A stretch of 64,000 bases of DNA from Paramagnetospirillum magnetotacticum MS-1 (GTDB lineage Bacteria; Pseudomonadota; Alphaproteobacteria; Rhodospirillales; Magnetospirillaceae), in the NCBI RefSeq assembly GCF_000829825.1, contig NZ_JXSL01000030.1, forward strand, positions 255,501-319,500, written 5' to 3'. Position 1 is the first letter of the stretch; each line of letters starts with the position of its first letter. The notes under the pieces are model-generated. The model was not told the origin of the DNA, ran no database searches, and saw only the letters and a program-made list of their open reading frames with translations. Shown here piece after piece: positions 18,443 through 26,708 of the stretch. Made by a program: the position numbers and the translations under genes.

Positions 18443-18693
18443 TGAACTGGAAAACGGAAAGCCGCCTCTCGGATCTCGACCCGGCCACTCAGATCGAGGT
18501 GACCTGCCGACGGTGCGGATTGACCCGCTACATGACCCCGCGCGAGATCATGACGCGCCCGCGGCTGCGCCAGGCTACCCTGGATATGGCCGAGGCGGCC
18601 CTGTCTTGCGCGGATCGCTACTGCAAGGGGCGGGTGCGGGTCGCCTTCGTCCACGACGACCTGAACGAACCCTTCGTCGGTGGCCTGGCGTAA
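18442..18693 (+). CDS. Small zinc-ribbon-like protein coupled to the Y-family polymerase
   Basis: 83 residues starting on an ATG that overlaps the polymerase stop (TGATG), so translation is probably coupled. Two cysteine pairs are visible: CRRC at about residues 22-25 and the spaced pair in LSCADRYCKGRVRV near residues 56-62, enough for one zinc site. The family is not known to me. Co-translation with a SOS-controlled polymerase suggests a DNA-binding or protein-binding partner. Confidence 0.75.
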   Translation: MNWKTESRLSDLDPATQIEVTCRRCGLTRYMTPREIMTRPRLRQATLDMAEAALSCADRYCKGRVRVAFVHDDLNEPFVGGLA

Positions 18694-18715
18694 GGCGGGC
18701 ATGCTCCGCTTGCGC

Positions 18716-18749
18716 CTCCTGGGTTCCGGGGGCGCCCAGGACCCAGGAG
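18716..18749. terminator. Hairpin between the zinc-ribbon and DUF4337 genes; contains the right copy of the 13-bp repeat
   Basis: CTCCTGGGT ... ACCCAGGAG, a 9-bp stem with a 16-base loop, lies between two converging genes and could end transcription from either side. CCTGGGTTCCGGG at 18718-18730 repeats 15579-15591 exactly. Confidence 0.5.
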
Positions 18750-18780
18750 ACAATATGCCTCGGACGAAGCCGAACTGGCG

Positions 18781-19581
18781 CTAGTGACTCTTTGCCGCGG
18801 GCGGGGTTGATTGGGCCTTGGCTTTTTCCTGCACCGTTCGCTCGCGGATTTCGTCCGCCGCCTCGATGGCCTTGCGGCGCGAGCCGTCGGGGTCGAGGGC
18901 GTCCAGCGCTTCCGTGTCGGAATCGTCGCTGCCCATCTTCTTGCGCAACAGCTGAAGCGCCGACTTCTGTTTTTCGATCTCCGCCTGGGCCTCGGTCAGG
19001 TGGTGTTCGGCATGGACATAGGTGATGCCCATTTGCACGCCGGAGCCCAACGCGATCACCACCGACAGAACCCACAATATTCGGCTGGAAAGCAGCAGGC
19101 TGATGGAGGCGGCGACGATGGCGATCTCGGCGGCCACCTGCGCCTTTTCATAGCCTTCGGTGGCTTCGAAATGAGCCTCGATCAGCGGCGTATAGCTCTT
19201 GGACCAGGCCGAGGCGATGCGGCGCTCCTTGCGGTAGTCCAGCGCCAGCGAGATATAGCGCATCTTCTGCGCTTCGGTGACCGAGTCCGGGTCCTCGCGG
19301 CGCAGGCCTTCCACCTCGTTCATCATGGTGCGGTAGCGGGTCGAGGCGGCGGCGATGGTGTTGGAGACCTGGGTCTGCTGGATCAGCGCCCGCGTCGTCT
19401 CATTGCGCTCCGCCCCCACCCAGGCGGCACAGACGGCCACCAGGACGGCGATCAGACCCATGGTGACGCCGATCCGCTTGTTCATGCCGCCATGGTCGGC
19501 GCCACCGTTCTCGTCGTGATGAGCATGTTTGGCGTGCTCGATCTTCTCGGCGATTTCCATCCGCTCCGTCATCTGCGTCAT
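18781..19581 (-). CDS. DUF4337 family membrane protein
   Basis: 266 residues from the ATG at 19581, preceded by GGGAGA. After a charged, histidine-rich N-terminus come one hydrophobic segment (IGVTMGLIAVLVAVCAAWVG, about residues 37-56) and a pair near residues 150-190. A long polar helical region lies between them, and the C-terminal tail is charged and helical. This matches the DUF4337 family, whose role is unknown. The in-frame extension upstream to 19629 lacks a ribosome site. Confidence 0.75.
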   Translation of the reverse strand: MTQMTERMEIAEKIEHAKHAHHDENGGADHGGMNKRIGVTMGLIAVLVAVCAAWVGAERNETTRALIQQTQVSNTIAAASTRYRTMMNEVEGLRREDPDSVTEAQKMRYISLALDYRKERRIASAWSKSYTPLIEAHFEATEGYEKAQVAAEIAIVAASISLLLSSRILWVLSVVIALGSGVQMGITYVHAEHHLTEAQAEIEKQKSALQLLRKKMGSDDSDTEALDALDPDGSRRKAIEAADEIRERTVQEKAKAQSTPPAAKSH

Positions 19582-19755
19582 GGTCTTTGGGTCTCCCTGC
19601 GGCGAAGACGGCAAATAGACCACGAACAAAGGGCCATACGCCAGAGGGATAGCCCGTGGTCAAGGGAGGTTTCACCGCACCGGATTGCCCGATGGAAGGA
19701 CCGGAGGCTTTCTTTTGGGGTGGGCTGCCTCCCCCTCCCGCGCTATAGTCCGGTT

Positions 19756-20946
19756 ATGGGAACATATGGTGATCACACGCCGACAGTCTGCCGGGATTGC
19801 GGGGCTTCAGGAGCGGAAAGCGGTGTCTGTCCCGCCTGCGGGTCAGAACGGCTGGTGCGCCATGCCGAGCTTCTGGATCTTTCCATCGCCCATATCGACT
19901 GCGATGCCTTCTACGCTTCGGTGGAAAAGCGCGACAACCCGTCCCTGATGGACAAGCCGGTGATCGTCGGCCATCCGGGCGGACGGGGCGTGGTGACCAC
20001 GGCCTGCTATGTGGCGCGCAAATTCGGGCCGCGCTCGGCCATGCCCATGTTCAAGGCGCTGGAACTGTGCCCCCATGCCGTGGTCATCCCCCCCAACATG
20101 GCCAAATACAAGCAGGTCAGCGCCCATATCCGCGCCCTGTTCGAGAAAGCCACGCCCCTGGTGGAGCCCTTATCCCTGGACGAAGCCTATCTTGATCTGT
20201 CGTCCGGCATACGTCTGGTGGAGCGCCCGGCGGCGGTTCTTCTGGCCCGGCTGGCGCGGGCCATTCGCCGCGAGGTGGGAATCACCGTCTCGGTGGGCCT
20301 CAGCTACAACAAGTTCCTGGCCAAGATGGCGTCGGACCTCGACAAGCCCGAAGGCTTCTCGGTGATCGGCCGCGAGGAGGCGGCCGCGTTCCTGGCGCCG
20401 CGCCCGGTGACCGCCCTGTTCGGCATCGGCCAGGCCACGGCGGCGCGCATGGCCCGGCAGGGCATCACCACCATCGCCCAGCTTCAATCCCTGCCCGAGG
20501 CGGAATTCATGGCGCGCTGGGGCAGGTTCGGGCGGCGTCTGGCTGGCATGGTGCACGGCATCGACACCCGCGCCATCAATCCCGACCGCCCGGCCAAGAG
20601 CGTGTCCACCGAGACCACCTTCGCCCGCGACATCTCCGACGCCAAAGCCCTGGCCGAGGCGCTGGCACCCCTGGCCGAGGGCGTGGCCCGGCGCCTGGAG
20701 CGCGCACGTCTGGCGGGGCGCACCGTGGTGCTCAAGCTCAAGACCGGTGATTTCAAGCTGCTGACCCGCCACCACCGGCTGAGTGATCCCACCGGGCGGG
20801 CGGAGATCATCCTGCGCGCCGGTCTGGCCCTTCTCGATCGTCAGGCGGATGGACGGGCCTTCCGCCTGATCGGCATCGGCATCACCGACCTTTGCCCGGC
20901 CGAGGACGCCGACCCGCCCGATCTGTTCGGGCCGCGACCCGCCTAG
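19756..20946 (+). CDS. dinB: DNA polymerase IV with an N-terminal zinc ribbon
   Basis: 396 residues. Residues 12-30 hold a four-cysteine ribbon (CRDC ... CPAC) absent from E. coli DinB. The catalytic carboxylates are Asp48 and Asp50 in AHIDCDAFYASVE, and Asp142-Glu143 in SLDEAYLD; the nucleotide-contact YVARKFG segment is intact. The thumb helix-hairpin-helix (FGIGQATAARMARQGITTIA) and little finger follow. It performs translesion synthesis at stalled forks. It is only 1.3 kb from the other Y-family gene, but on sequence it is a separate, canonical DinB. No GTTC-N7-GTTC box is seen before it. Confidence 0.93.
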   Translation: MGTYGDHTPTVCRDCGASGAESGVCPACGSERLVRHAELLDLSIAHIDCDAFYASVEKRDNPSLMDKPVIVGHPGGRGVVTTACYVARKFGPRSAMPMFKALELCPHAVVIPPNMAKYKQVSAHIRALFEKATPLVEPLSLDEAYLDLSSGIRLVERPAAVLLARLARAIRREVGITVSVGLSYNKFLAKMASDLDKPEGFSVIGREEAAAFLAPRPVTALFGIGQATAARMARQGITTIAQLQSLPEAEFMARWGRFGRRLAGMVHGIDTRAINPDRPAKSVSTETTFARDISDAKALAEALAPLAEGVARRLERARLAGRTVVLKLKTGDFKLLTRHHRLSDPTGRAEIILRAGLALLDRQADGRAFRLIGIGITDLCPAEDADPPDLFGPRPA

Positions 20947-21539
20947 GGCAGGAACTGCGGGGCCAGGGACTGCATTTTCGGCCCGGCGGTTTCCGACTTG
21001 AAAGCCATCATCCACAGATCAAAGGATTTGGGCCTGCGGCCGCCAATGACATTGGCGAATCCCGCCCCCTGAAGGCACTGGTCCAGCACCGAATAGGTGA
21101 AGCCGCATTTATGCGCCATATAGGCATTGCCCTGGGCGATCATCCCACGGTGCCCGTAGAGAATATCCAGCGGACTGATGGGACCGGCGGGCGAGTCGTA
21201 AAGCGGCTCGAGCAGCCGGTCGGCGACCACCGCCTCGCAGACGCTTTGCAGGTCGGGACAGGTGATGACCAGAAAGCCGTCATCCTTCAAGACCCGGTGA
21301 AACTCCCGCAGGGCCATGCCGACCTCATGGGGGAAGACATGCTCGATATTATGGCTGGAATAGACGGCATCAACGCTTGCGCTGTCCACCTGACGCATAT
21401 CGGTGAGCGTGCCGAGGATGTCGGGGTGCACGCTCTCATCGATATCGAAGCGGATTTCCTGCCAGTCGTCGCTATCGAACCCCTTCAGCCCGCTTTTGGT
21501 CTGGGGGCCGCAGCCCACATGGAGAAATTTTCTGCTCAT
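20943..21539 (-). CDS. Class I SAM-dependent methyltransferase
   Basis: 198 residues. The N-terminus MSRKFLHVGCGPQTK has the SAM-binding motif I (HVGCGP). A DIDESVHPDILGTLTDM segment is the acidic motif II, and VDAVYSSHNIEHVFPHEVGM is motif IV of the type-11 methyltransferase fold. The C-terminal half lacks an obvious substrate domain. Its 3' end overlaps that of the convergent dinB by 4 bp. The substrate is unknown. The long in-frame upstream extension to 21806 runs into the hydrolase gene and is not protein-like. Confidence 0.85.
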   Translation of the reverse strand: MSRKFLHVGCGPQTKSGLKGFDSDDWQEIRFDIDESVHPDILGTLTDMRQVDSASVDAVYSSHNIEHVFPHEVGMALREFHRVLKDDGFLVITCPDLQSVCEAVVADRLLEPLYDSPAGPISPLDILYGHRGMIAQGNAYMAHKCGFTYSVLDQCLQGAGFANVIGGRRPKSFDLWMMAFKSETAGPKMQSLAPQFLP

Positions 21540-21556
21540 GGCGGGTATCCAGTGGT

Positions 21557-22600
21557 TCAACGCTGCGGCACGGGGGATTCCAGGAATTCGGCGACCGCCT
21601 GATAGAGCTGCTTGCGATTCTTTTCCATCAGGGCCGCATGGGTGGCCTCGCCCACCATGACATAGCGCTTGTAGGGCGAGGAGGTGATCTTGTTGAACAG
21701 CCTCATGCCCATGGAGGGCGGCGCCTCGGCGTCCCATTCCCCCTGAATCACCAGGGCGGGGACGGACAGGCGCTCGGGGTTCCAGCGCGGCTTGCCCGAA
21801 GCCCAATAGCGCATGGTGTCCAGCACCACGCCGTTGGGAGCGCGCACCGTATTGGGCACGGCGGGCTCGGCATCGCTGGCGATGGTGGCCTTCAGCCAGT
21901 CGGCGAAGACCGCCTTGGACAGGGTCGCGTCGCGCTTGGCCTCGGGCACCGCCTTTAGCCAGATCTCGCGGGCGTCGCGCGGATCGACCTGACGCCAGGC
22001 GGGAACCCGCGCCAGATCGGCGTCACTGGGCGGCGTCACGTCACGCAGCCATTGCGGCGCGTAAAGCACCAGACGCTCCACCTTGTCCTGGGAGGTATTG
22101 GCGAAAGAGCCCGCCAGGGTCGCGCCCCAGGACCAGCCCACCAGGACGATGCGCTGGGAATTGCGGCGCGACAAGATGAAGTCGACGGCGCGGGTGACGT
22201 CGTCGACGGCGTCGGAGGTGTCGACCACCGGGGGATTGGCCTCGGGCGTCTGGCTCATCTCGGGCGGATGGCCCGACTTGCCGTAGCCGCGGATGTCCAG
22301 GCTGTAGACGTCATAGCCCCGCGCCGCCATCCAATCCATCCAGCTTTGGCCGTCCACGGGCATGTCGAAAGAGGAATGGGCGGGATAGGTGGCGCCGTGC
22401 AGGAACAGCACCGTCTTTTCCGGCTTCACGTCGTACAGCGCCGCCGGATGCTTGTTCCGGAGATAGAGATTCTGACCCGGCCATTTACTGGCGATCTTGA
22501 ATTCCTCGGTCACCGCCTCGGCGCTGGCGGGCAGCGACGCGCCCATCAGCATCACCGCCGCCACGACCAATCCCCATCCCCGAGCCATCATCGCCTTCAT
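21557..22600 (-). CDS. Secreted alpha/beta hydrolase
   Basis: 347 residues with a signal peptide (MKAMMARGWGLVVAAVMLMG, cleavage near ASA-EA). The nucleophile elbow is GWSWGA, the oxyanion segment LFLHGATYPA, and a C-terminal EATHAALME carries the catalytic histidine. This is the alpha/beta-hydrolase fold; a lipase or esterase is likely, but the substrate is unknown. The ATG at 22600 was preferred over 22630: the distal one would overlap the kinase gene and gives no better ribosome site. It follows the DivL-like kinase by 22 bp in the same direction, so they may be co-transcribed. Confidence 0.85.
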   Translation of the reverse strand: MKAMMARGWGLVVAAVMLMGASLPASAEAVTEEFKIASKWPGQNLYLRNKHPAALYDVKPEKTVLFLHGATYPAHSSFDMPVDGQSWMDWMAARGYDVYSLDIRGYGKSGHPPEMSQTPEANPPVVDTSDAVDDVTRAVDFILSRRNSQRIVLVGWSWGATLAGSFANTSQDKVERLVLYAPQWLRDVTPPSDADLARVPAWRQVDPRDAREIWLKAVPEAKRDATLSKAVFADWLKATIASDAEPAVPNTVRAPNGVVLDTMRYWASGKPRWNPERLSVPALVIQGEWDAEAPPSMGMRLFNKITSSPYKRYVMVGEATHAALMEKNRKQLYQAVAEFLESPVPQR

Positions 22601-22622
22601 TCCCCGTCCACTCCCCAATTGT

Positions 22623-25112
22623 TCATGCAACCCCAGCCCCCACGGGCAGCCGCACGGTCACTACCGTACCCTGACCGGGCAAGGATGCCAATTCCACCCT
22701 TCCGCCATGCAGATCGACAAAGCGCTGGACCAGGGCCAGACCGATGCCGGAATCGTCGTCGCTCTGGCCGGCGGGCAGCACGTCACGGCGCCCGCCCGCG
22801 GCAAAGCCGCCGAACAGCCTTTCTTGCTGTTCGTCGGAAAGGCCGGTGCCGGTGTCGCTGATGGTCAGCGCCAGTTCTGTTGGCCGCCGTTCGGCCCGCA
22901 CGCTGACCTTGCCGCCCGAAGGCGTACGCTTCAAGGCATTGCCCAGCAGGTTGAACAGCACCTGACGCAAGCGGCGTTCGTCGGCGACGATCCAGCCGAT
23001 CTCCAGCGGGCAGTCGAAATCCAGGTGGACCTTCTTCTCGCGCACCCTTTCGCGCACCAGCCCCAAGACCCCCGACAGCATGGGGTGGATATCGACGGTA
23101 TCGAGTTCCAGGGCCATCTGCCCCGCCTCGATGGCGGCCAGATCGAGAATATCGGAGATCAGCGACTGCAACCCCTGGCCCGCCTCGGTGATGCCGCGGG
23201 CATATTCGTGCTGGCGCTTGTTGAGCTTGCCGAAATACTCGGCGGCCAGCATCTCGGAGAACCCGATCACCGTGGTCAGCGGCTTTCTGACCTCGGCCGA
23301 GACATTGGCGATGAACTCGCTTTTCAGCAGATCGGCGGCGGCCAGGGCCTCGTTCCTCTCGCGCAGCGCGCGCTCCACCCTGGCCGAATCGGTGACGTCC
23401 AGCCAGGTCAGCAGCATGGCCCCGTCGGGCAGCGGCACCGAGGCGAAATCCACGATGGAATCGTCAAGCCGCTCCACCCGTCCGCTTTGGGGCGCACGGG
23501 TATTGAACAGAGCCACCAGACGTTCGCGCACTTCCGGCCAGACCGAGGCGCGCTCGGCGCCGCCTTCGAAATAGGGCCGGTGGGCCTCCACCAGCTCGTT
23601 GAGATGGGGCTCGGTCTCCAGCAGGGTGACCGGCAGATTCCAGATGCGGGCATAGGCGGGATTGAACAGACGCAGGCGGCCATCGCCCCTGAACACCGCC
23701 ACGCCCTCGTGCAGGTGGTCCAGGGTTTCGCGCTGGACGGCGAGCGCGGTGTTGAAAGAGCGCTCCAGCGCCAGGGTGTCGGTCACATCCTCATAGGTGA
23801 AGATCAGGCCGCCATAGGGATGGGCGGCGATCATCCGGCGCAGCGTGCGGCCATCGGGCAGGTGCAGCAGGGTCTCGGCGGCATCGATCAGGGAGATGAA
23901 GCGTTTGAGTTCGTCTTCCTTATAGGCGCGGTAATCGGCCACTTCGGGCAGAAGGCGGCGTTCGCGCAGCGAATCCAGCACCGCGCCATAGGTGGGCTGG
24001 GCCTGCAGCCACTCGGCCTCCAGCCGCCACAGCCGGGTGAAGGCGGTGTTGAAGAAGGTCAGCCTGGTATCGGTGGAAAAGATGGCGATGGCGGTGGCCA
24101 GATGTTCCAGCACCTGGGCATGGGCGCTGGCGTGGCGCGCCAGTTCCACCTGCAGATCCTCGATGCGGGTCAGGTCCAGGGCATAACCGGCGGTCAGCAA
24201 CCCCCCGTCGGCGGCCTCGAACGGCGCCTCGGTGATCTCGGTGAAGCGGCGCTGGCCGCCCAAGACCAGATGGAAGGATTCGGCGCGGGGCTCGCCTGCC
24301 GCCCGCGCACGGGCCGCCAGGGCGCGGGCCTCGCGCACCGAACCGTCGGACGCCAGTTCGATCTGCCCTGCCACCGCCGCATGGGGCGAGGCCACGTCCA
24401 CCGCCCTGGCATAGGCCCGGTTGACGTGAAGCAGGGACAGATCGTCGTCACGCACCCAGACGGGAATGGGCAGCACGCCCAGCAGACCGTCGATGCGCTC
24501 TCGCTCGGCCGCCAGCCCGGCCAGACGGGTGGCCAGTTCGGCTTCAAAGGCGGCCCCTTCGGTGACGTCATGCATCCAGATCAGGTCGGCGAGCGCCGTC
24601 CCTTCGGGGCTCGACGCGCGGACACCGGCGGCGCGGACCCGGCGCCCCCCATCCCTGAGGCGCAATTCCAGTTCGAAGCCCGCGCCTTCCTCGCGCAGAC
24701 GCCGCGCCGCGCCGTCCAGTTGGGCGGCATCGGCGGCGGCAAAGGATTCCAGCACATCCATGAAGGTGGATTCGGTGCCGCCGAACAGACCCAGCAGCAC
24801 GGCAAGACGCCGCGAGCAGATCTCGCGCTCGGCTCCCAGCCAGGCATAAAAGCCGTCGGGCGCCGCCAGCAGGCTTTCGGTCAGTCGCTCGGCCAGACCG
24901 GCGGCACGGCTCGCATCGGCGGCCAGCCCCACCATGCGCCAGCGCAGCAGAGCCAAGACGGCCAAGGCGGGGATCAGGATAAGCAGGGCGCCGATGCCCA
25001 GCGACAGGGGATCGAAGCGAAGCGACGCCAGAGACGAAGCCTCATCAGCCGCCGCCGCACCCGACGCCAGCATCAATGCCAATCCCGCCGCGATCGCCGC
25101 GCGCATTTGCAT
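22623..25112 (-). CDS. DivL-like multi-PAS histidine pseudokinase (phospho-acceptor His replaced by Ala)
   Basis: 829 residues. Order: signal/TM N-terminus (TM about 38-57), about four PAS-type repeats between 85 and 570, a dimerisation helix pair (594-660) and an HATPase domain (about 705-820). The H box reads NVSAEVRKPLT: the histidine normally before ELRTPLT is Ala606. The ATP-binding N box (NLLGNALKRT), G1 (ISDTGTGL) and G2 (SGIGLALV) are intact. The layout and H-box neighbourhood (LLKSEFIANV, GFSEML, KRQHEYARG) match DivL, which in Caulobacter carries Tyr there and acts through the CckA-CtrA pathway. The true start could be 25106 (better ribosome spacing). Confidence 0.88.
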   Translation of the reverse strand: MQMRAAIAAGLALMLASGAAAADEASSLASLRFDPLSLGIGALLILIPALAVLALLRWRMVGLAADASRAAGLAERLTESLLAAPDGFYAWLGAEREICSRRLAVLLGLFGGTESTFMDVLESFAAADAAQLDGAARRLREEGAGFELELRLRDGGRRVRAAGVRASSPEGTALADLIWMHDVTEGAAFEAELATRLAGLAAERERIDGLLGVLPIPVWVRDDDLSLLHVNRAYARAVDVASPHAAVAGQIELASDGSVREARALAARARAAGEPRAESFHLVLGGQRRFTEITEAPFEAADGGLLTAGYALDLTRIEDLQVELARHASAHAQVLEHLATAIAIFSTDTRLTFFNTAFTRLWRLEAEWLQAQPTYGAVLDSLRERRLLPEVADYRAYKEDELKRFISLIDAAETLLHLPDGRTLRRMIAAHPYGGLIFTYEDVTDTLALERSFNTALAVQRETLDHLHEGVAVFRGDGRLRLFNPAYARIWNLPVTLLETEPHLNELVEAHRPYFEGGAERASVWPEVRERLVALFNTRAPQSGRVERLDDSIVDFASVPLPDGAMLLTWLDVTDSARVERALRERNEALAAADLLKSEFIANVSAEVRKPLTTVIGFSEMLAAEYFGKLNKRQHEYARGITEAGQGLQSLISDILDLAAIEAGQMALELDTVDIHPMLSGVLGLVRERVREKKVHLDFDCPLEIGWIVADERRLRQVLFNLLGNALKRTPSGGKVSVRAERRPTELALTISDTGTGLSDEQQERLFGGFAAGGRRDVLPAGQSDDDSGIGLALVQRFVDLHGGRVELASLPGQGTVVTVRLPVGAGVA

Positions 25113-25224
25113 ATTCTCCCTGATACGGCCCCCAAAGTGCCGTTGGCGCGCGCAAAAGACAAGGGGTGGTTGCCCCTTTGCCTTCCGGCTGCTACACCTC
25201 GCCGATTCCTGGGGAGTTCGCGTG

Positions 25225-25803
25225 ATGCTGAAGGGTCTTTACGATTGGATGATGGCCAAGGCGGCCCATCGCCACGCCATCTGGTGGCTGGCGGCCATTT
25301 CCTTCATCGAAAGCTCGTTCTTTCCCATACCACCCGACGTCATGCTGATCCCCATGGTGGTCGCCGCGCCCACCCGGTGGTGGCGCATCGCCCTGATCTG
25401 CACCCTGTCTTCGGTGGTGGGCGGCTATCTCGGCTATGCCATCGGCTATTTCGCCATGGATTCCATCGGTATGGCCATTCTGGGCGTCTTCCATCTCCAG
25501 GAAAAGTTCCAGGCCTTGAAGCCGATCATCGACGAATGGGGCGTGTGGTTCATCATCATCAAGGGCGCCACCCCCATTCCCTACAAGCTGGTGACCATCA
25601 CGGCGGGCGCCTTCCACTTCGATCTGGCCAAGTTCACCTTCGCCTCCATCCTGGCGCGCGGCATGCGCTTCATCCTGGTGGCGGCCCTGTTGTGGAAGTT
25701 CGGCCCGCCCGTGCGCGACTTCGTGGAACGCCGGTTGAAACTGGTCACCACTGTGTTCGTCGTGGTGCTGGTGGGCGGCTTCTTCCTGGTGAAACTGCTG
25801 TAG
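25225..25803 (+). CDS. DedA/YqaA family membrane protein
   Basis: 192 residues with four to five hydrophobic segments. The family fingerprint is SFIESSFFPIPPDVMLIPMV near residues 30-49 (the acid-plus-proline re-entrant loop of the SNARE-associated/DedA group) with a later IIIKGATPIPYKLVTITAGA. Members of this family help keep membrane lipid balance and proton homeostasis; the exact cargo here is unknown. The ATG at 25225 has GGGGAG eight bases upstream. It is divergent from the DivL-like gene, 112 bp away. Confidence 0.85.
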   Translation: MLKGLYDWMMAKAAHRHAIWWLAAISFIESSFFPIPPDVMLIPMVVAAPTRWWRIALICTLSSVVGGYLGYAIGYFAMDSIGMAILGVFHLQEKFQALKPIIDEWGVWFIIIKGATPIPYKLVTITAGAFHFDLAKFTFASILARGMRFILVAALLWKFGPPVRDFVERRLKLVTTVFVVVLVGGFFLVKLL

Positions 25804-26266
25804 CAGGCTACGGGAAACCTCCCGCGATCACCTTTTTCATCGTCACCCCCGCGCAGGCGGGGGTCCATGTTGGGGCGTTCTCGATCGCGAGACACCAAAT
25901 GCTGCACTGGCGGACACATGGATTCCCGCTTGCGCGGGAATGACGATGGAATTTCGAGTTTTTCCGCAGCCTGTAAGCATTCATCCAGATAAAGCCGCGA
26001 TAACCTTCGCCTCCGGGTGGCAAAATCCTTGCTCGTCCAGCTTAGTTGAATTATTCTACTTATCACTTCGTCGCCGCTCCAGCTCCCCCCACTCCGCCGG
26101 AGCGGATCGACGGAGCCCCACCGCTCAATCTCAGGGAGACGGGTGGGAAGCAAGAGGCAATGCGCGCGCCACCCTCCCCCCATAAGGGGCGCGAAGCGGC
26201 CACGGGCGGCGGGGGACTATGGCCGAGAAACCGGCCTTCGTCCCCCGCCGGCCCATAAAGCCCCGA
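25804..26266. other. Non-coding stretch of 463 bp
   Basis: Holds palindromic repeat copy 3 (25841-25945). The rest includes an AT-richer patch near 26030-26060 (TTGAATTATTCTACTTATC) and GC-rich sequence up to the fliJ stop. No gene is supported. Confidence 0.6.
25841..25945. repeat. Short interspersed palindromic repeat, copy 3
   Basis: A 105-bp element with ends CGTCACCCCCGC and GCGGGAATGACG, and an inner segment GGGGGTCCATG / CATGGATTCCC. It stands between two converging genes (DedA-like and fliJ). Confidence 0.85.
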
Positions 26267-26701
26267 TCACTCTTCGTCCTTGTCCTTGCGGCGATGGATG
26301 TTCAATCCGACTTCGTCGAGGAAGGCCTGTTCCTTCTTGTCGCGCTCGGCCTGGGCGCGGCGTTCGCGTTCCTTCTGGGTGATCTCGTAGGTCTTCAGTT
26401 CGTTGAAGGCGTCGGCCAGTTCGTCGCGGGCCTTGACGATTTCGCGGCGCACCTGTTCGAGCATCTGCATCAGCTGCTCGCGCCGGGCCAGCCAGGCATT
26501 GGCGAAGGTGGCATAGGCGAAGCCCACGCCCACCGAGTCGTCGGACGCCACCTGCTGCTCGTGGATCAGGGTCTGCTCGGCATGTTGAATGGCGGCCAGG
26601 ATCTCGTCCTCGCGCCCTTGCAGCGCCACCAGGACCCGCTGTTTTTCATCAACGTTCCACTTGGACAGGCGGATGAGGGTTTTCAGCCCCTTGTCGGCCA
26701 T
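26267..26701 (-). CDS. fliJ: Flagellar export protein FliJ-like
   Basis: 144 residues, almost wholly helical and highly charged, with the heptad pattern of FliJ (antiparallel coiled coil): LIRLSKWNVDEKQRVLVALQ at the start and a long ARDELADAFNELKTYEITQK coil near residues 90-110. FliJ is the stalk-like partner of FliI in the flagellar type III export ATPase. FliI sits 7 bp upstream in the same direction, which fixes the assignment better than sequence alone. Confidence 0.88.
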   Translation of the reverse strand: MADKGLKTLIRLSKWNVDEKQRVLVALQGREDEILAAIQHAEQTLIHEQQVASDDSVGVGFAYATFANAWLARREQLMQMLEQVRREIVKARDELADAFNELKTYEITQKERERRAQAERDKKEQAFLDEVGLNIHRRKDKDEE

Positions 26702-26708
26702 TCAGGAC

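Noticed and set aside
22497-25943. Very long open frame (over 1100 codons) on the plus strand across the DivL-like gene
   Set aside because: It is the GC-rich antisense of the kinase; composition is dominated by Gln, Gly, Ala and His in low-complexity order, with no recognisable domain, while the minus-strand protein has full kinase motifs.
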